64,000 nt of DNA from JAWVFM01 sp963739355 (lineage in GTDB: Bacteria; Actinomycetota; Thermoleophilia; Solirubrobacterales; 70-9), in the NCBI GenBank assembly GCA_963739355.1, contig CAVUAD010000005.1:372001-436000 (forward strand), written 5' to 3'. The translations under genes were made by a program, and so were the position numbers. The notes under the pieces are model-generated. The model did not search any database. It was not told the origin of the DNA and worked only from the letters and a program-made list of their open reading frames with translations. Every line of letters starts with the position of its first letter. Positions within the stretch are counted from its first letter, which is position 1. Below are positions 25,227-33,792 of the stretch, piece by piece.

Positions 25227-26807
25227 ATGCGCAACCTCTCCGATGTCGTCGTCAGCCCTGACGGCCGCTTTGTCTACGTCCTCGCCGAGAACGACTCCGC
25301 GATCACCTGGTTCAGCCGCGATCCGGCGACCGGCGAGCTCACCTTCGAGGATTGCCTGAGCAGTTCCACCAACTACCAGGGTGACTGCCATCTGACCGCC
25401 TACAGCACCACCGGCGGCGCCCTCACGGGAATGGGAGCGCCGGTGGCGCTGGCGATCTCCAAGGATGCCAACGGCTCCAACCTCTATACGGCCTCGGCCT
25501 ACGACTCGGCGGTCGCCAGCTTCTCCCGCGACCCGGTCACTGGCGCGGTCAGCTTCCTGAACTGCATCAGCGGCGACGACGGGATCAGCAACTGCACGAC
25601 CGCCCCCGCGCTCGACTCCTTCCACACCGGCATGGAGAGCACCGAGGACATCGCGGTCAGCGCCGATGGCAAGTCCGCCTACGCCGTCTCCTCGACCGAC
25701 GACACGCTGATCCGCCTCTCGCGCTCCCCGGTGGACGGCTCGCTCGGGTTCGTCGACTACACGCAGGCGCCAGGGGTCAACTGGCCCCAGGGCGTGACCG
25801 TCAGCCCCGACGACACGTCCGTCTACGTGGCGGGCTCCCTCGATGACGCCGTGGTCCACTTCGTCCGCAACCCCGCGAACGGCTCGGTCAGCTTCGGCAG
25901 CTGCGTCGCGGGCGGCACGGTCCCCGGCTGTGCCAACCTCGGCACCGACGGCGACAACGGGCTCAGCACCGTCTGGTCGCTCGAGGTGACTCCGGACGGC
26001 ACGGCGCTCTATGCGGTCACGAATGACGACCACGGGCTGGCTCGATTCACACGGGCGAGCAACGGCACCCTGACCTTCAACGGCTGCCTCAGTGGCGAGG
26101 GTGACACGAGCTGCACGCACATCCCCGGCACCACCTCCGATGGCCAAGGCAGCCCCGCCTGGTTTCCGGAGCCGCTGGCGATCAGCAACGACAGCCAAAG
26201 CGTCTACCTGGGCGGCACGTACGGCAGTTCGGTCATAACCTTCAACCGAGGAACGGGCAGCGAGCTGAGCTTCGGCGGCTGCATCAGCAGCGACCCCTCC
26301 TTGGACGGCACATGCACTCTGACCCCCGGCGCCTCCCTCAATTTTGCCGACTACGAGCTCTACGATCTCGCCGGGATCGCGCTGAGCCCGGACGACAGCT
26401 CGCTTTATACGGCCAGTGGGATTCCCAGGACCCTGACCCACTTCAACCGCGGCGGGGCTGTCGACACAAAGATCGACGGCAAGGCATCGGCAGCCAAGAC
26501 CCAGAAGCAGCGTGGGCACAAGATCGTCGTCGCCGTCAAGGTCAGGGCCAAAGAGAAGCTCAAGGCCAAGGCCACCGGCAGCGTCAAGGCCAAGAGCAGG
26601 TCCTACAAGCTGAAGCCGGTCTCGAAGTCCGTCTCCAACGGCAAGAAGACGACCGTGAAGCTGAAGCCGAAGAAGTCCAAGGACGCGAAGAAGATCGCCA
26701 AGGCCCTGAAGAAGGGCAGCAAGGGCAAGGCGAAGATCAAGGTGGTGCTCTCAGACGCGGCCGGCAACTCGAAGAAGACGAGGCTCGCGGTGAAGTTGAA
26801 GGCGTAG
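25227..26807 (+). CDS. exported YVTN-type beta-propeller protein (5' end frameshifted)
   Basis: 526 residues from the first in-frame ATG, but the true protein very likely starts at 25052. About seven propeller repeats follow the pattern VAVSPDGxxxYVxxxxDxxxxxFxRDPxTGxLxFxxC, each ending in a Cys-containing insert (LSSSTNYQGDC, ISGDDGISNC, VAGGTVPGC and others). They resemble lactonase-like seven-bladed propellers. The last 115 residues are an extremely Lys-rich tail (KLKAKATGSVKAKSRSYKLK). A surface-binding role is likely; no enzyme motif is visible. Confidence 0.78.
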   Translation: MRNLSDVVVSPDGRFVYVLAENDSAITWFSRDPATGELTFEDCLSSSTNYQGDCHLTAYSTTGGALTGMGAPVALAISKDANGSNLYTASAYDSAVASFSRDPVTGAVSFLNCISGDDGISNCTTAPALDSFHTGMESTEDIAVSADGKSAYAVSSTDDTLIRLSRSPVDGSLGFVDYTQAPGVNWPQGVTVSPDDTSVYVAGSLDDAVVHFVRNPANGSVSFGSCVAGGTVPGCANLGTDGDNGLSTVWSLEVTPDGTALYAVTNDDHGLARFTRASNGTLTFNGCLSGEGDTSCTHIPGTTSDGQGSPAWFPEPLAISNDSQSVYLGGTYGSSVITFNRGTGSELSFGGCISSDPSLDGTCTLTPGASLNFADYELYDLAGIALSPDDSSLYTASGIPRTLTHFNRGGAVDTKIDGKASAAKTQKQRGHKIVVAVKVRAKEKLKAKATGSVKAKSRSYKLKPVSKSVSNGKKTTVKLKPKKSKDAKKIAKALKKGSKGKAKIKVVLSDAAGNSKKTRLAVKLKA

Positions 26808-26875
26808 GGCGCGGTCCAGCGAGCCCTCGTTCATCACGCAGCTCTCGCTTCGCCGGCGAGGACCGCCGCAGCGGT

Positions 26876-26881
26876 TAGTGT
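26876..26881 (+). promoter_or_regulatory. -10 box of a probably leaderless transcript
   Basis: TAGTGT ends 7 nt before the ATG at 26889. Confidence 0.45.
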
Positions 26882-26888
26882 TGGCGGC

Positions 26889-27281
26889 ATGACGCCGCGT
26901 CTTCGCAACGCCCTGGTCGCCCTGGTCGTCGCCGCGCTGGCGGTGCCGGCGATCGCCTCGGCCTCGACCACCCAGTACCCGACCTTTTTCACCTCGTTCA
27001 AGCTGAAGAGCACGTCGTCGACGCGCACCTTCAAGGGCGTGATCGACTCGACCAAGGGCAAGTGCGTCAAGAAGCGCAAGGTCAAGCTGATCCGCACGCA
27101 CAACGGCAATCAGCACAACCTCGGAACCGACAAGACCGGCAACGGCGGCAAGTTCGCGATCGAGGTTCCCAGGTCGCAGGTGAAGAACGGCAAGTACTTC
27201 GCCAAGGTGAAGAAGCTGAAGTTCGACAGCGGCAAGAAGGTTTGCAAGAGCCGGGAGTCCGGCTCGATCAAGATCTCCTAG
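26889..27281 (+). CDS. small exported two-Cys protein (paralog family A)
   Basis: A 130-residue exported protein. The signal peptide LVALVVAALAVPAIASA is cleaved near residue 25. The mature domain has F-x-G-x-I-x-S-x-K-x-K-C, R-x-V-x-L, GTDKTGNGGKF, NGKYFAKVK and a second Cys near the end. It shares these features in the same order with the protein at 123-470 and partly with 36896-37267. It probably folds as a small beta-sandwich with one disulfide. Function unknown. Confidence 0.75.
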   Translation: MTPRLRNALVALVVAALAVPAIASASTTQYPTFFTSFKLKSTSSTRTFKGVIDSTKGKCVKKRKVKLIRTHNGNQHNLGTDKTGNGGKFAIEVPRSQVKNGKYFAKVKKLKFDSGKKVCKSRESGSIKIS

Positions 27282-27335
27282 GGGGCCGCGCGCCTGCGGT
27301 AGGGTCGGGTCTCCGCGACGGAAAGGGCGGCTCTC

Positions 27336-28736
27336 ATGTGGTCGAAGGGACCCGGGCTCGCGTTGGTGGTGGCAATCGCGCTTCTGGCGTCGCTCGCCCC
27401 AGCCTCGGTGTCGGCAGCCGCGCCGGCCCCCAAGCTCCTGAAGGACATCGACCCGGGCGTCGAGTCCCAGGACATCAACCACGGAGTCGAGGAGTTCGCG
27501 AAGGGCGGGAAGCACGTGTTCATGGTCGCGGACGACGGCCGCCACGGATACGAGCTCTGGAAGACCAACGGGACCCGCAAGGGGACGAAGCTCGCGCGCG
27601 ACATCCAGCGGGGATCGCCGGGCTCGGAGCCGTACTTTTTGACCGGTTACGCGCACATGGCGATCTTCGCGGCCGACGACGGCCACCACGGATACGAGCT
27701 CTGGCGAAGCGACGGCACGCGGCACGGGACGAAGATGGTGCGCGACATCAACCCGGGCTCCGACGGGTCGGATCCCGACGAGTTCGTCTCCTTCAAGGGC
27801 AGGCTCTACTTCGCAGCCAACGATGGGACGCACGGCTTCGAGCTCTGGAGGACGGACGGCACCAAGCAGGGGACGAAGCTCGTCCGCGACATCGGGCCCG
27901 GCCCAGCGGACGGCTATCCCTATGCCTACGCAAAGCTCGGCGGAAAGCTCTATTTCGATGCCAACGACGGCACGCATGGGAACGAGCTGTGGAGGAGCGA
28001 CGGCACGAAGGCCGGGACGAAGCTATTCCGCAACATCGCGCCGGGAGCGATCAGCTCGGCCCCGGGGAATCTGCTGAAGGCCGGGCACGAGATCTTCTTC
28101 GGCGCCGACGACGGCCCCGACGGCGTGGAGCCGTGGAAGACCGACGGGACGAAGAGCGGGACGACGATGGTGGCCAACATCAACCCGACCCCGGGCGCCG
28201 GCTCGCTGGACCTCTTCCTGAACCCGTTCGGAAAGCTTGGGCACACGGTCTTCCTGAGGGCCGACGACGGCGTCAGCGGGCTCGACCTCTGGGTGACCGA
28301 CGGCGAGACCACCCAGCACATCGAGATCAACCCAACCGGTGGCTCGGCCCCGACCGACTTCACGACGATGAACGGGTTCGTCTACTTCGGCGCCACCGAT
28401 GGCGCCGCCAACCACGGCTTCGAGCTGTGGCGCAGCGATGGAACCACCGCCAACCTCGTCCAGGACATCAACCCGACCGGGGACTCGTTCGCGGAGGACC
28501 TCGAGTCGGTCGGCAACACCCTGTACTTCGCGGCGCGCGACGAGGGCGGCAACGACTCCGAGCTCTGGCGCTCCAACGGGACCGACACCGGGACGAAGCT
28601 CGCCAAGGAATTCGTCCCGGGCAGCGTCGACGGCGGGTTCCCATATCCGATCGTCAATCTCGGAGGCACGCTCTACCTCAGCGCCCGCGACCTCGCCCAT
28701 GGCGCCGAGCCCTGGATCATCCCGAAGAAGGGCTAG
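27336..28736 (+). CDS. exported ELWxxDGT-repeat protein
   Basis: A 466-residue secreted protein made almost wholly of about nine repeats of roughly 48 residues, each with HGxELWxxDGTxxGTKLxxDIxPG. Examples are HGYELWKTNGT, HGYELWRSDGT, HGFELWRTDGT, HGNELWRSDGT and NDSELWRSNGT; the last is degenerate (HGAEPWIIPKK). The signal peptide LALVVAIALLASLAPASVSA precedes them. ELWxxDGT repeats occur in hyalin-like and propeller-like surface proteins. TAGGGT at 27300-27305 is a possible -10. A strong hairpin follows the stop. Confidence 0.82.
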   Translation: MWSKGPGLALVVAIALLASLAPASVSAAAPAPKLLKDIDPGVESQDINHGVEEFAKGGKHVFMVADDGRHGYELWKTNGTRKGTKLARDIQRGSPGSEPYFLTGYAHMAIFAADDGHHGYELWRSDGTRHGTKMVRDINPGSDGSDPDEFVSFKGRLYFAANDGTHGFELWRTDGTKQGTKLVRDIGPGPADGYPYAYAKLGGKLYFDANDGTHGNELWRSDGTKAGTKLFRNIAPGAISSAPGNLLKAGHEIFFGADDGPDGVEPWKTDGTKSGTTMVANINPTPGAGSLDLFLNPFGKLGHTVFLRADDGVSGLDLWVTDGETTQHIEINPTGGSAPTDFTTMNGFVYFGATDGAANHGFELWRSDGTTANLVQDINPTGDSFAEDLESVGNTLYFAARDEGGNDSELWRSNGTDTGTKLAKEFVPGSVDGGFPYPIVNLGGTLYLSARDLAHGAEPWIIPKKG

Positions 28737-28746
28737 CCGGTAACTC

Positions 28747-28782
28747 GGGATCAGTCGTCGCCGGCGGCCGGCGACTGATCCC
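28747..28782. terminator. bidirectional hairpin terminator
   Basis: GGGATCAGTCG at 28747-28757 pairs perfectly with CGACTGATCCC at 28772-28782; 11 bp plus possible inner GC pairs. It lies between the convergent genes ending at 28736 and 28791. Confidence 0.75.
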
Positions 28783-28790
28783 GGCTGCCG

Positions 28791-29852
28791 CTACTGCTTG
28801 CGGTCGCGGTCGCGCGACGGCTGCACGCGCTTCGGCTCGCCGGGCATCTTCGGGTAGTCGGGCGGGTAGGGCATGTCGCCCTCGCCGCCGGCCTCGTCGC
28901 GCTCATACATCTCCAGCAGCGGCTCGAGCGAGTGCTGGACCTCGTCGATCTCGGCGAAGCGGTCGCCGACGTCGGCGAAGCGCGTCGGCATCGTCTCGAC
29001 GTTGAAGTCCTCGGGCTGCACCTCGGTCACCTCGTCCCAGTCGAGCGGGGCCGAGACGGGCCCGCCGTGCTTCGGCCGCACGCTGTAGGGCGAGGCGATG
29101 GTGCGGTCGCGGGCGTTCTGGTTGTAGTCGACGAACACGCGCTCGCCGCGCTCCTCCTTCCACCACTTGGTCGTGACCTCACCGGGCATCCGCCGCTCGA
29201 GCTCGCGCCCGAAGGCGATGGCCGCGTGCCGAACGTCGGTGAAGGTCCAGCGGGGCTCGATCCGCACGTAGATGTGGAGTCCGCGGCCCCCCGAGGTCTT
29301 CGGAAATCCGCGGTAGCCCAGGTCGCCCAGCAGCTCGCGCGCGCAGCCCGCGACGCGGACGGCGTCGTCGAAGTCGGTGCCAGGCTGCGGGTCGAGGTCG
29401 ATCCGCATCTCGTCGGGGTGATCGACGTCGGCTCGCCGCACGGGCCAGGGGTGGAACGTCAGCGTGCCCATGTGCGCGCACCAGGCGACCACCGCGAGCT
29501 CGGTGGGGCAGACCTCGTCGGCGCTGCGACCCGAGGGGAACTCGATGCGCGCGGTCTCGACATAGTCGGGAGCGCCCTTGGGAATGCGCTTTTGGTAGAA
29601 GGCATCGCCCTTGTGGCCCTCTCGGGTCGAGATGGTCATGCCCTCGTGCACGCCCTTCGGCCAGCGCTCGAGCGTGGTCGGTCGTTCGCGCAGAGCGCGC
29701 ATGATGCCGTCGCCAACGGCGACGTAGTACTCGGCGATCTGCACCTTGGTGATCGCGCCCGTTCGCTCCGTCGGCTCGAAGATCACGCGGTCGGGGCTGG
29801 AGACCCGCACCTCGCGCTCGCCCGCCCGGATCGTTGCCGCATCGGAGGCCAT
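28791..29852 (-). CDS. LigD-type DNA polymerase/primase domain protein (stand-alone)
   Basis: A 353-residue protein matching the polymerase (PolDom) module of LigD, the primase-polymerase of bacterial non-homologous end joining. Motif I RIDLDPQPG carries the catalytic Asp152/Asp154, SGGRGLHIYV is motif II, and VFVDYNQNARDRTIASPYSV with the following VSAPLDWDEV is the conserved C-terminal part. ATG 29852 is used; a TTG at 29894 would add 14 basic residues. No Ku, ligase or nuclease domain lies nearby, so it is a separate polymerase that would act with partners elsewhere. Confidence 0.87.
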   Translation of the reverse strand: MASDAATIRAGEREVRVSSPDRVIFEPTERTGAITKVQIAEYYVAVGDGIMRALRERPTTLERWPKGVHEGMTISTREGHKGDAFYQKRIPKGAPDYVETARIEFPSGRSADEVCPTELAVVAWCAHMGTLTFHPWPVRRADVDHPDEMRIDLDPQPGTDFDDAVRVAGCARELLGDLGYRGFPKTSGGRGLHIYVRIEPRWTFTDVRHAAIAFGRELERRMPGEVTTKWWKEERGERVFVDYNQNARDRTIASPYSVRPKHGGPVSAPLDWDEVTEVQPEDFNVETMPTRFADVGDRFAEIDEVQHSLEPLLEMYERDEAGGEGDMPYPPDYPKMPGEPKRVQPSRDRDRKQ

Positions 29853-29953
29853 CGCGCCAAGGATGCCGGGCCGGCGGCGACGCCGCTCGGCCAAGTGGCC
29901 AGGCGGGACGCCAAATCCAATCTTCCACGGCGATTGTGCGAAGGTTGGAGCCG

Positions 29954-30228
29954 ATGTCCGAGGAGCGGATGATCGAGCTGGTGCACGCGGCGCTGACCAA
30001 GCACGGCGTCGAGGACGAGGTCCTCGCGGCGGGAGAGTTCAACCCGCGCGGCCATTCGGGTGGCCTGTTCGCCGGAGGGCTGGCCGGCGGCGAGGCGGGA
30101 AGGTCCACCAGCGGTTCCACGTGCGGGTGCTCGAGCTGATCGGGGAGGGCGAATCCCGGATCGAGCTGGAGGGCAACCAGCTGCCGATCACCCACACCAA
30201 GGACGTAATCGACGAGCTGGCCGGCTGA
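29954..30228 (+). pseudogene. small soluble protein gene split by a frameshift
   Basis: The ATG at 29954 (GGAG 4 nt upstream) reads SEERMIELVHAALTKHGVED... to GGLAGGEAG, then runs off frame. The next frame continues KVHQRFHVRVLELIGEGESR, then IELEGNQLPITHTKDVIDEL to a stop at 30228. Together they make a coherent protein of about 90 residues. One G is missing in the run at about 30096-30101. The family is not recognised. It is divergent from the LigD-like gene, which may hint at a related role. It may be intact in reality if the indel is an assembly error. Confidence 0.6.
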
Positions 30229-30271
30229 CGTGGGTGCGCCGCACGCCGGCTGAGCCTCACAGGTCAGCGCG

Positions 30272-31246
30272 ATGAGCTCCGGCCTCCCCATCGATCCGGA
30301 TCGGGTGGCCGCTGCGGCGCGGCGCCTCGACGGGGTGGCCACCCGCACCCCGGTCTTCACCAGTCGCGCCCTCGACGACAGGCTTGGCGCGAGCGTGTTC
30401 CTGAAAGCAGAGCAGTTCCAGCGCGGGGGCTCGTTCAAGTTCCGCGGGGCGTTCAACTCGGTCTCGCTGCTCTCCGACGCCGAGCTCGCGCGTGGCGTGG
30501 TCGGCTCCTCCTCCGGCAACCACGCCCAGGCGCTCGCCATCGCGGCCGCGCTGCGTGATGTGCCGGCGACGATCTTCATGCCGTTCGACGCGCCGGCGTC
30601 GAAGCGCCTGGCCACCGAGGGCTACGGCGCCCGCGTGATCGAGTTCGACCGCTACATCGACGATCGCGATGCTCTCGTGCGGGAGCTGGTCGAACACCAG
30701 GGCCTCGCTCTGGTCCACCCATACGACCAGCTCGACACGATCGCCGGCGCGGGCACGTCCACCCTGGAGCTGCTGGAGGACTCCGGGCCGCTCGACCTGA
30801 TCCTGATCCCCGCCGGGGGCGGCGGGCAGCTGGCGGGCGGCGCCGTGGCGGCGAGCGCGCTCGCCGCCCCTCCGCGCGTGATCGGCGTCGAGCCCAGCGC
30901 CATGGGGCAGTGGAGCGCCTCGTGGGCGGCCGGCGCCCCGGCGCGCGTCGAGATGGCCGAGACCATCGCCGACGGCCAGCAGCTGGAGTCGCCCGGCGCG
31001 TTGACGTATGCGATCGCCAGGGCCCTCGCGGAGGGAGTGGTCGGCGTGGACGACCGTCAGATCGTGGCGACCATGCGCCATCTGTTCGAGCGCCACAAGC
31101 TGGTGACCGAGCCGAGCGGCGCCAGCGCGCTCGCCGCCGTGCTCTCGGGCCTCGTTCATGTCGAGGGGCTGCGGGTCGGCGTGATCCTCTCCGGGGGCAA
31201 CGTGGATGTCGGCCGCTTCCTTCGCCTGATGTCCGATGGCGCCTGA
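30272..31246 (+). CDS. PLP-dependent threonine dehydratase / serine racemase-like enzyme
   Basis: A 324-residue fold-type II PLP enzyme. The Schiff-base Lys56 is in GGSFKFRGAFN, SSSGNHAQALA binds the substrate carboxylate, and PAGGGGQLAGG is the phosphate-binding glycine loop. There is no C-terminal ACT domain, so it is the short, catabolic or racemase type rather than the feedback-regulated biosynthetic IlvA. The likely reaction is deamination of L-threonine or L-serine to a 2-oxo acid, or serine racemisation. It overlaps the asparaginase gene by 11 nt, suggesting a two-gene amino-acid catabolic operon. Confidence 0.9.
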   Translation: MSSGLPIDPDRVAAAARRLDGVATRTPVFTSRALDDRLGASVFLKAEQFQRGGSFKFRGAFNSVSLLSDAELARGVVGSSSGNHAQALAIAAALRDVPATIFMPFDAPASKRLATEGYGARVIEFDRYIDDRDALVRELVEHQGLALVHPYDQLDTIAGAGTSTLELLEDSGPLDLILIPAGGGGQLAGGAVAASALAAPPRVIGVEPSAMGQWSASWAAGAPARVEMAETIADGQQLESPGALTYAIARALAEGVVGVDDRQIVATMRHLFERHKLVTEPSGASALAAVLSGLVHVEGLRVGVILSGGNVDVGRFLRLMSDGA

Positions 31247-32201
31247 CTCAGTCGCGCCCTCGGTCCGGCTGCTGATCGCGGGCGGCACCATCGCGATGTC
31301 GGGCTCGCCCGCGCGGCCGTCGCCCGACGTCATCGACGAGCTGAGGCGCTCCGCCGGGGAGCACGTCGAAGCCGAGGTCCTGACAACGCTGCCAAGCGTG
31401 CAGTTCACCCCGGCCGAGGCGCTCGCGGTGTGCCGCCGAGCCGTCGAGGTCGCGGCGTCGGGGACACCCGTGGTGGTGACTCACGGGACCGACCTGCTGG
31501 AGGAGGTGGCGTTTCTGTGCGACCTCATGTATGGGGGCGAGGCGCCGATCGTCTTTACCGGCGCGATGCGCACCGCGTCGATGCCGGACCCCGACGGGCC
31601 TGCGAACCTCCGCGACGCGGTCGCGGTCGCGACGAGCCCCGCGGCGATGGGCCTGGGTGCGCTGGTCGGCTTCGCCGGTGAGGTTCACGCGGCGCGCTTC
31701 GTCCGCAAGGCCGACAGCACCGATCTCGACGCGTTCGAGTCTCCGCAGGGCGGGCCAATCGGCCGAGTGGCGGGAGGCCGCGTCCAGGTGGATCGGCGCC
31801 CCGCGCGCCACGAGCCCGTCGCGGTCGATCACCTCGAGGCCCGGGTGGAGATCCTCACCGCCGCGCTCGGCACCTCACCGGCAACGGCGACGGCGATGGC
31901 CGGGACCTGCGCCGGGCTGGTGCTGGTGGTGCTGGGGGCGGGGCACGCCCCGCCGGAGCTCCTGCGCGCTGCCGCGGAGATCGCGAAGGAACATCCGGTC
32001 GTGGCGGTCCCGCGGCCGTGGCGGGGGGAGATCCTCCACGACGCCTACGGGTTCGACGGGGCCGAGGGCGACCTGCGGGCGAGCGCGATCGCCTGCGCCG
32101 GATCGCTGTCGGCGCCGGCGGCGAGGATCGCGTTGATGGCCTGCCTCGGCGCCGGGATGGGGGTCGCGGAGGCCCGAGAGGTTCTGGCCCGTTACGACTG
32201 A
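31236..32201 (+). CDS. asparaginase (L-asparaginase/glutaminase family)
   Basis: A 321-residue asparaginase-type amidohydrolase. The first catalytic Thr is in LLIAGGTIAMSG (GGTIA, about residue 18), and the second in VVTHGTDLLEE. FTGAMR, PDPDGPANLRDAV and the C-terminal domain follow the family layout. It would hydrolyse asparagine (or glutamine) to the acid and ammonia. No signal peptide, so it is cytoplasmic. It overlaps the dehydratase-like gene, and together they degrade amino acids. Confidence 0.9.
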   Translation: MAPDSVAPSVRLLIAGGTIAMSGSPARPSPDVIDELRRSAGEHVEAEVLTTLPSVQFTPAEALAVCRRAVEVAASGTPVVVTHGTDLLEEVAFLCDLMYGGEAPIVFTGAMRTASMPDPDGPANLRDAVAVATSPAAMGLGALVGFAGEVHAARFVRKADSTDLDAFESPQGGPIGRVAGGRVQVDRRPARHEPVAVDHLEARVEILTAALGTSPATATAMAGTCAGLVLVVLGAGHAPPELLRAAAEIAKEHPVVAVPRPWRGEILHDAYGFDGAEGDLRASAIACAGSLSAPAARIALMACLGAGMGVAEAREVLARYD

Positions 32202-32299
32202 CGGTTGCCGCGAGGGCGTCGAGCTTCCCGAACCGGCGCCCCTGGCCGCGCCCGCCGTCGGCGTTAGGGTTGCGCCACAGGCCATTCCGGGAGGAACCC

Positions 32300-32752
32300 A
32301 TGAGGTGTCGCTTCGGCCGCTGGATCGCGGCCACCGTTCTCGCTGTCGTCGTCGCGCTGCCCGCGGGGGCGCCAGCCGCCAGCCCGCCGCCCTACAAGCC
32401 GAGTGGGCACTTCCAGCTGAGCAACGTGGGCCTGACGAACGAGATCAAGGCGAAGTTCATCGGCACGCTGCCGAACCTGAAGAACGGCGAGTGGGTCAAC
32501 TACTACGCGACCTACATGGGCTCGCCCCCCGCGGGCAAGTGCAACACGATCGCGATCGACACCGTCGGCCTGAGCAAGCCGAAGCACACCGTCACCAAAT
32601 GGCGCCCCGACATCGGCATGGACTGGTACGTGAACGAGACCCCCCAGTGGTGCGCCGGCCCCTGGTACGCCCAGGCCTTCGTGATGACGAAGAAGAACGG
32701 CGCCTACCACGGGCGCCTCGTATTCGCGCGCAAGTCGTTCAACATCGGCTGA
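32300..32752 (+). CDS. exported protein of unknown function
   Basis: A 150-residue secreted protein. Signal peptide FGRWIAATVLAVVVALPAGAP; the start has GGGAGGA 4-10 nt upstream. The mature part is a single domain with two Cys (GKCNTI and QWCAG), aromatic residues and Lys-rich turns, compatible with a beta-sandwich. No family is recognised. TAGGGT at about 32265 could be its -10. A short GC hairpin follows. Confidence 0.7.
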   Translation: MRCRFGRWIAATVLAVVVALPAGAPAASPPPYKPSGHFQLSNVGLTNEIKAKFIGTLPNLKNGEWVNYYATYMGSPPAGKCNTIAIDTVGLSKPKHTVTKWRPDIGMDWYVNETPQWCAGPWYAQAFVMTKKNGAYHGRLVFARKSFNIG

Positions 32753-32770
32753 GCCCGGGGCGCGCCGGGC
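32753..32770. terminator. weak hairpin between convergent genes
   Basis: GCCCGG and CCGGGC flank a 6-nt loop; 6-bp stem, no T-run. It lies between the convergent genes ending at 32752 and 32808. Confidence 0.35.
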
Positions 32771-32807
32771 CCCTCGTCGTTACAGCTGTGCGGTTCGCCG
32801 TCTGCCT

Positions 32808-33629
32808 CTACGAGGCGCACACGGCGTACGCGGTGACGTGGCCGCCAACGAACGAGCTGTAGTCGATTGCGCTGACGGTCCAGGCGCCGGCCGTCGAGGA
32901 GTACGAGTCGGAGAAGAAGGTGTCCGGGCCAGCCGAGTTGTCCCAGTCGGGCTCCGGAGTGGTGTGGAACCCTCCGGAGAGAAGTTCCTCGCCCGAATGG
33001 CATTTGGCCGTGACCGTGACATCTTCGTCGCCGCCGGGACTGGTCGCCTTCGAGGTGCGCATGCGGACGTCGACCGCGTCCTTCGCGCAGTATGCGAACG
33101 ACTTCAGCGTGCCCGGGGAGTCGAGCAGGCCCACGATCGACCACTTCTTCCCGCTCGCGGGGAAGGAGCTGTAGATCGGCGCGTTGCCACGTGAGGAGGG
33201 ATCGCTCATCCGGTAGCCGCCGGAGACGAGCGTCGTCCCGGAGGGGCAGGAGGCGCCCGAGTCCGTGTTGGTGGGCTCGTCGTTGCCGTCGACAGATTTC
33301 GTGGCGTGTGCAATGCGCATGGTCTTGCTGCAGTAGGCATAGCCCGTGAAGTTCGGATCGAAGCCCTTGACAAGCCAGGTATCTGGCCGGATCGCGCGCG
33401 AGACCGGGAAGTTGTCACCCTGGTTGGACCTGAATCCGCCGGAAATGGCGCGCTGCCCCGAGGGGCACTGCATCTTCGCCTTGTAGATGCCCGAGGGGCC
33501 GGGGACGGCGGTCGCGCTTACCTTCGTCAGCGCGCTCGCGGGCGACGCGAAGAGCGCGAGCGCACCGAGCGCCGCGGCGGCGAGCCCGATGGTGGATGTC
33601 CTCACCCTGCTGAAACCCCTGACCGGCAT
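32808..33629 (-). CDS. exported protein with three internal Cys-containing repeats
   Basis: A 273-residue secreted protein. The signal peptide (IGLAAAALGALALFASPASA) is followed by three repeats of about 75 residues. Each holds a C-x-SGxxxxSGGF/Y motif near its start (QCPSGQRAISGGF, SCPSGTTLVSGGY, KCHSGEELLSGGF) and an aromatic-Cys end (GYAYCSK, SFAYCAK, AYAVCAS). Each repeat probably holds one disulfide between these two cysteines. GAAGGG precedes the start. Function unknown; the repeat may bind a surface ligand. Confidence 0.75.
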   Translation of the reverse strand: MPVRGFSRVRTSTIGLAAAALGALALFASPASALTKVSATAVPGPSGIYKAKMQCPSGQRAISGGFRSNQGDNFPVSRAIRPDTWLVKGFDPNFTGYAYCSKTMRIAHATKSVDGNDEPTNTDSGASCPSGTTLVSGGYRMSDPSSRGNAPIYSSFPASGKKWSIVGLLDSPGTLKSFAYCAKDAVDVRMRTSKATSPGGDEDVTVTAKCHSGEELLSGGFHTTPEPDWDNSAGPDTFFSDSYSSTAGAWTVSAIDYSSFVGGHVTAYAVCAS

Positions 33630-33792
33630 GTGGATCCCTTCCCGCGATTACGAGGCCCGCCGCTGGTGCCCTGCGCACCGGCTGACCATTGCGGCCGGGA
33701 ATATACCGCCCCGGGTCGTGCGAGGCCTCGCGGCCTGGACGCGCCGGAGGGAACTGCGACGGGCCCCGCCCGTCACTGGTACAACCGTGCCC

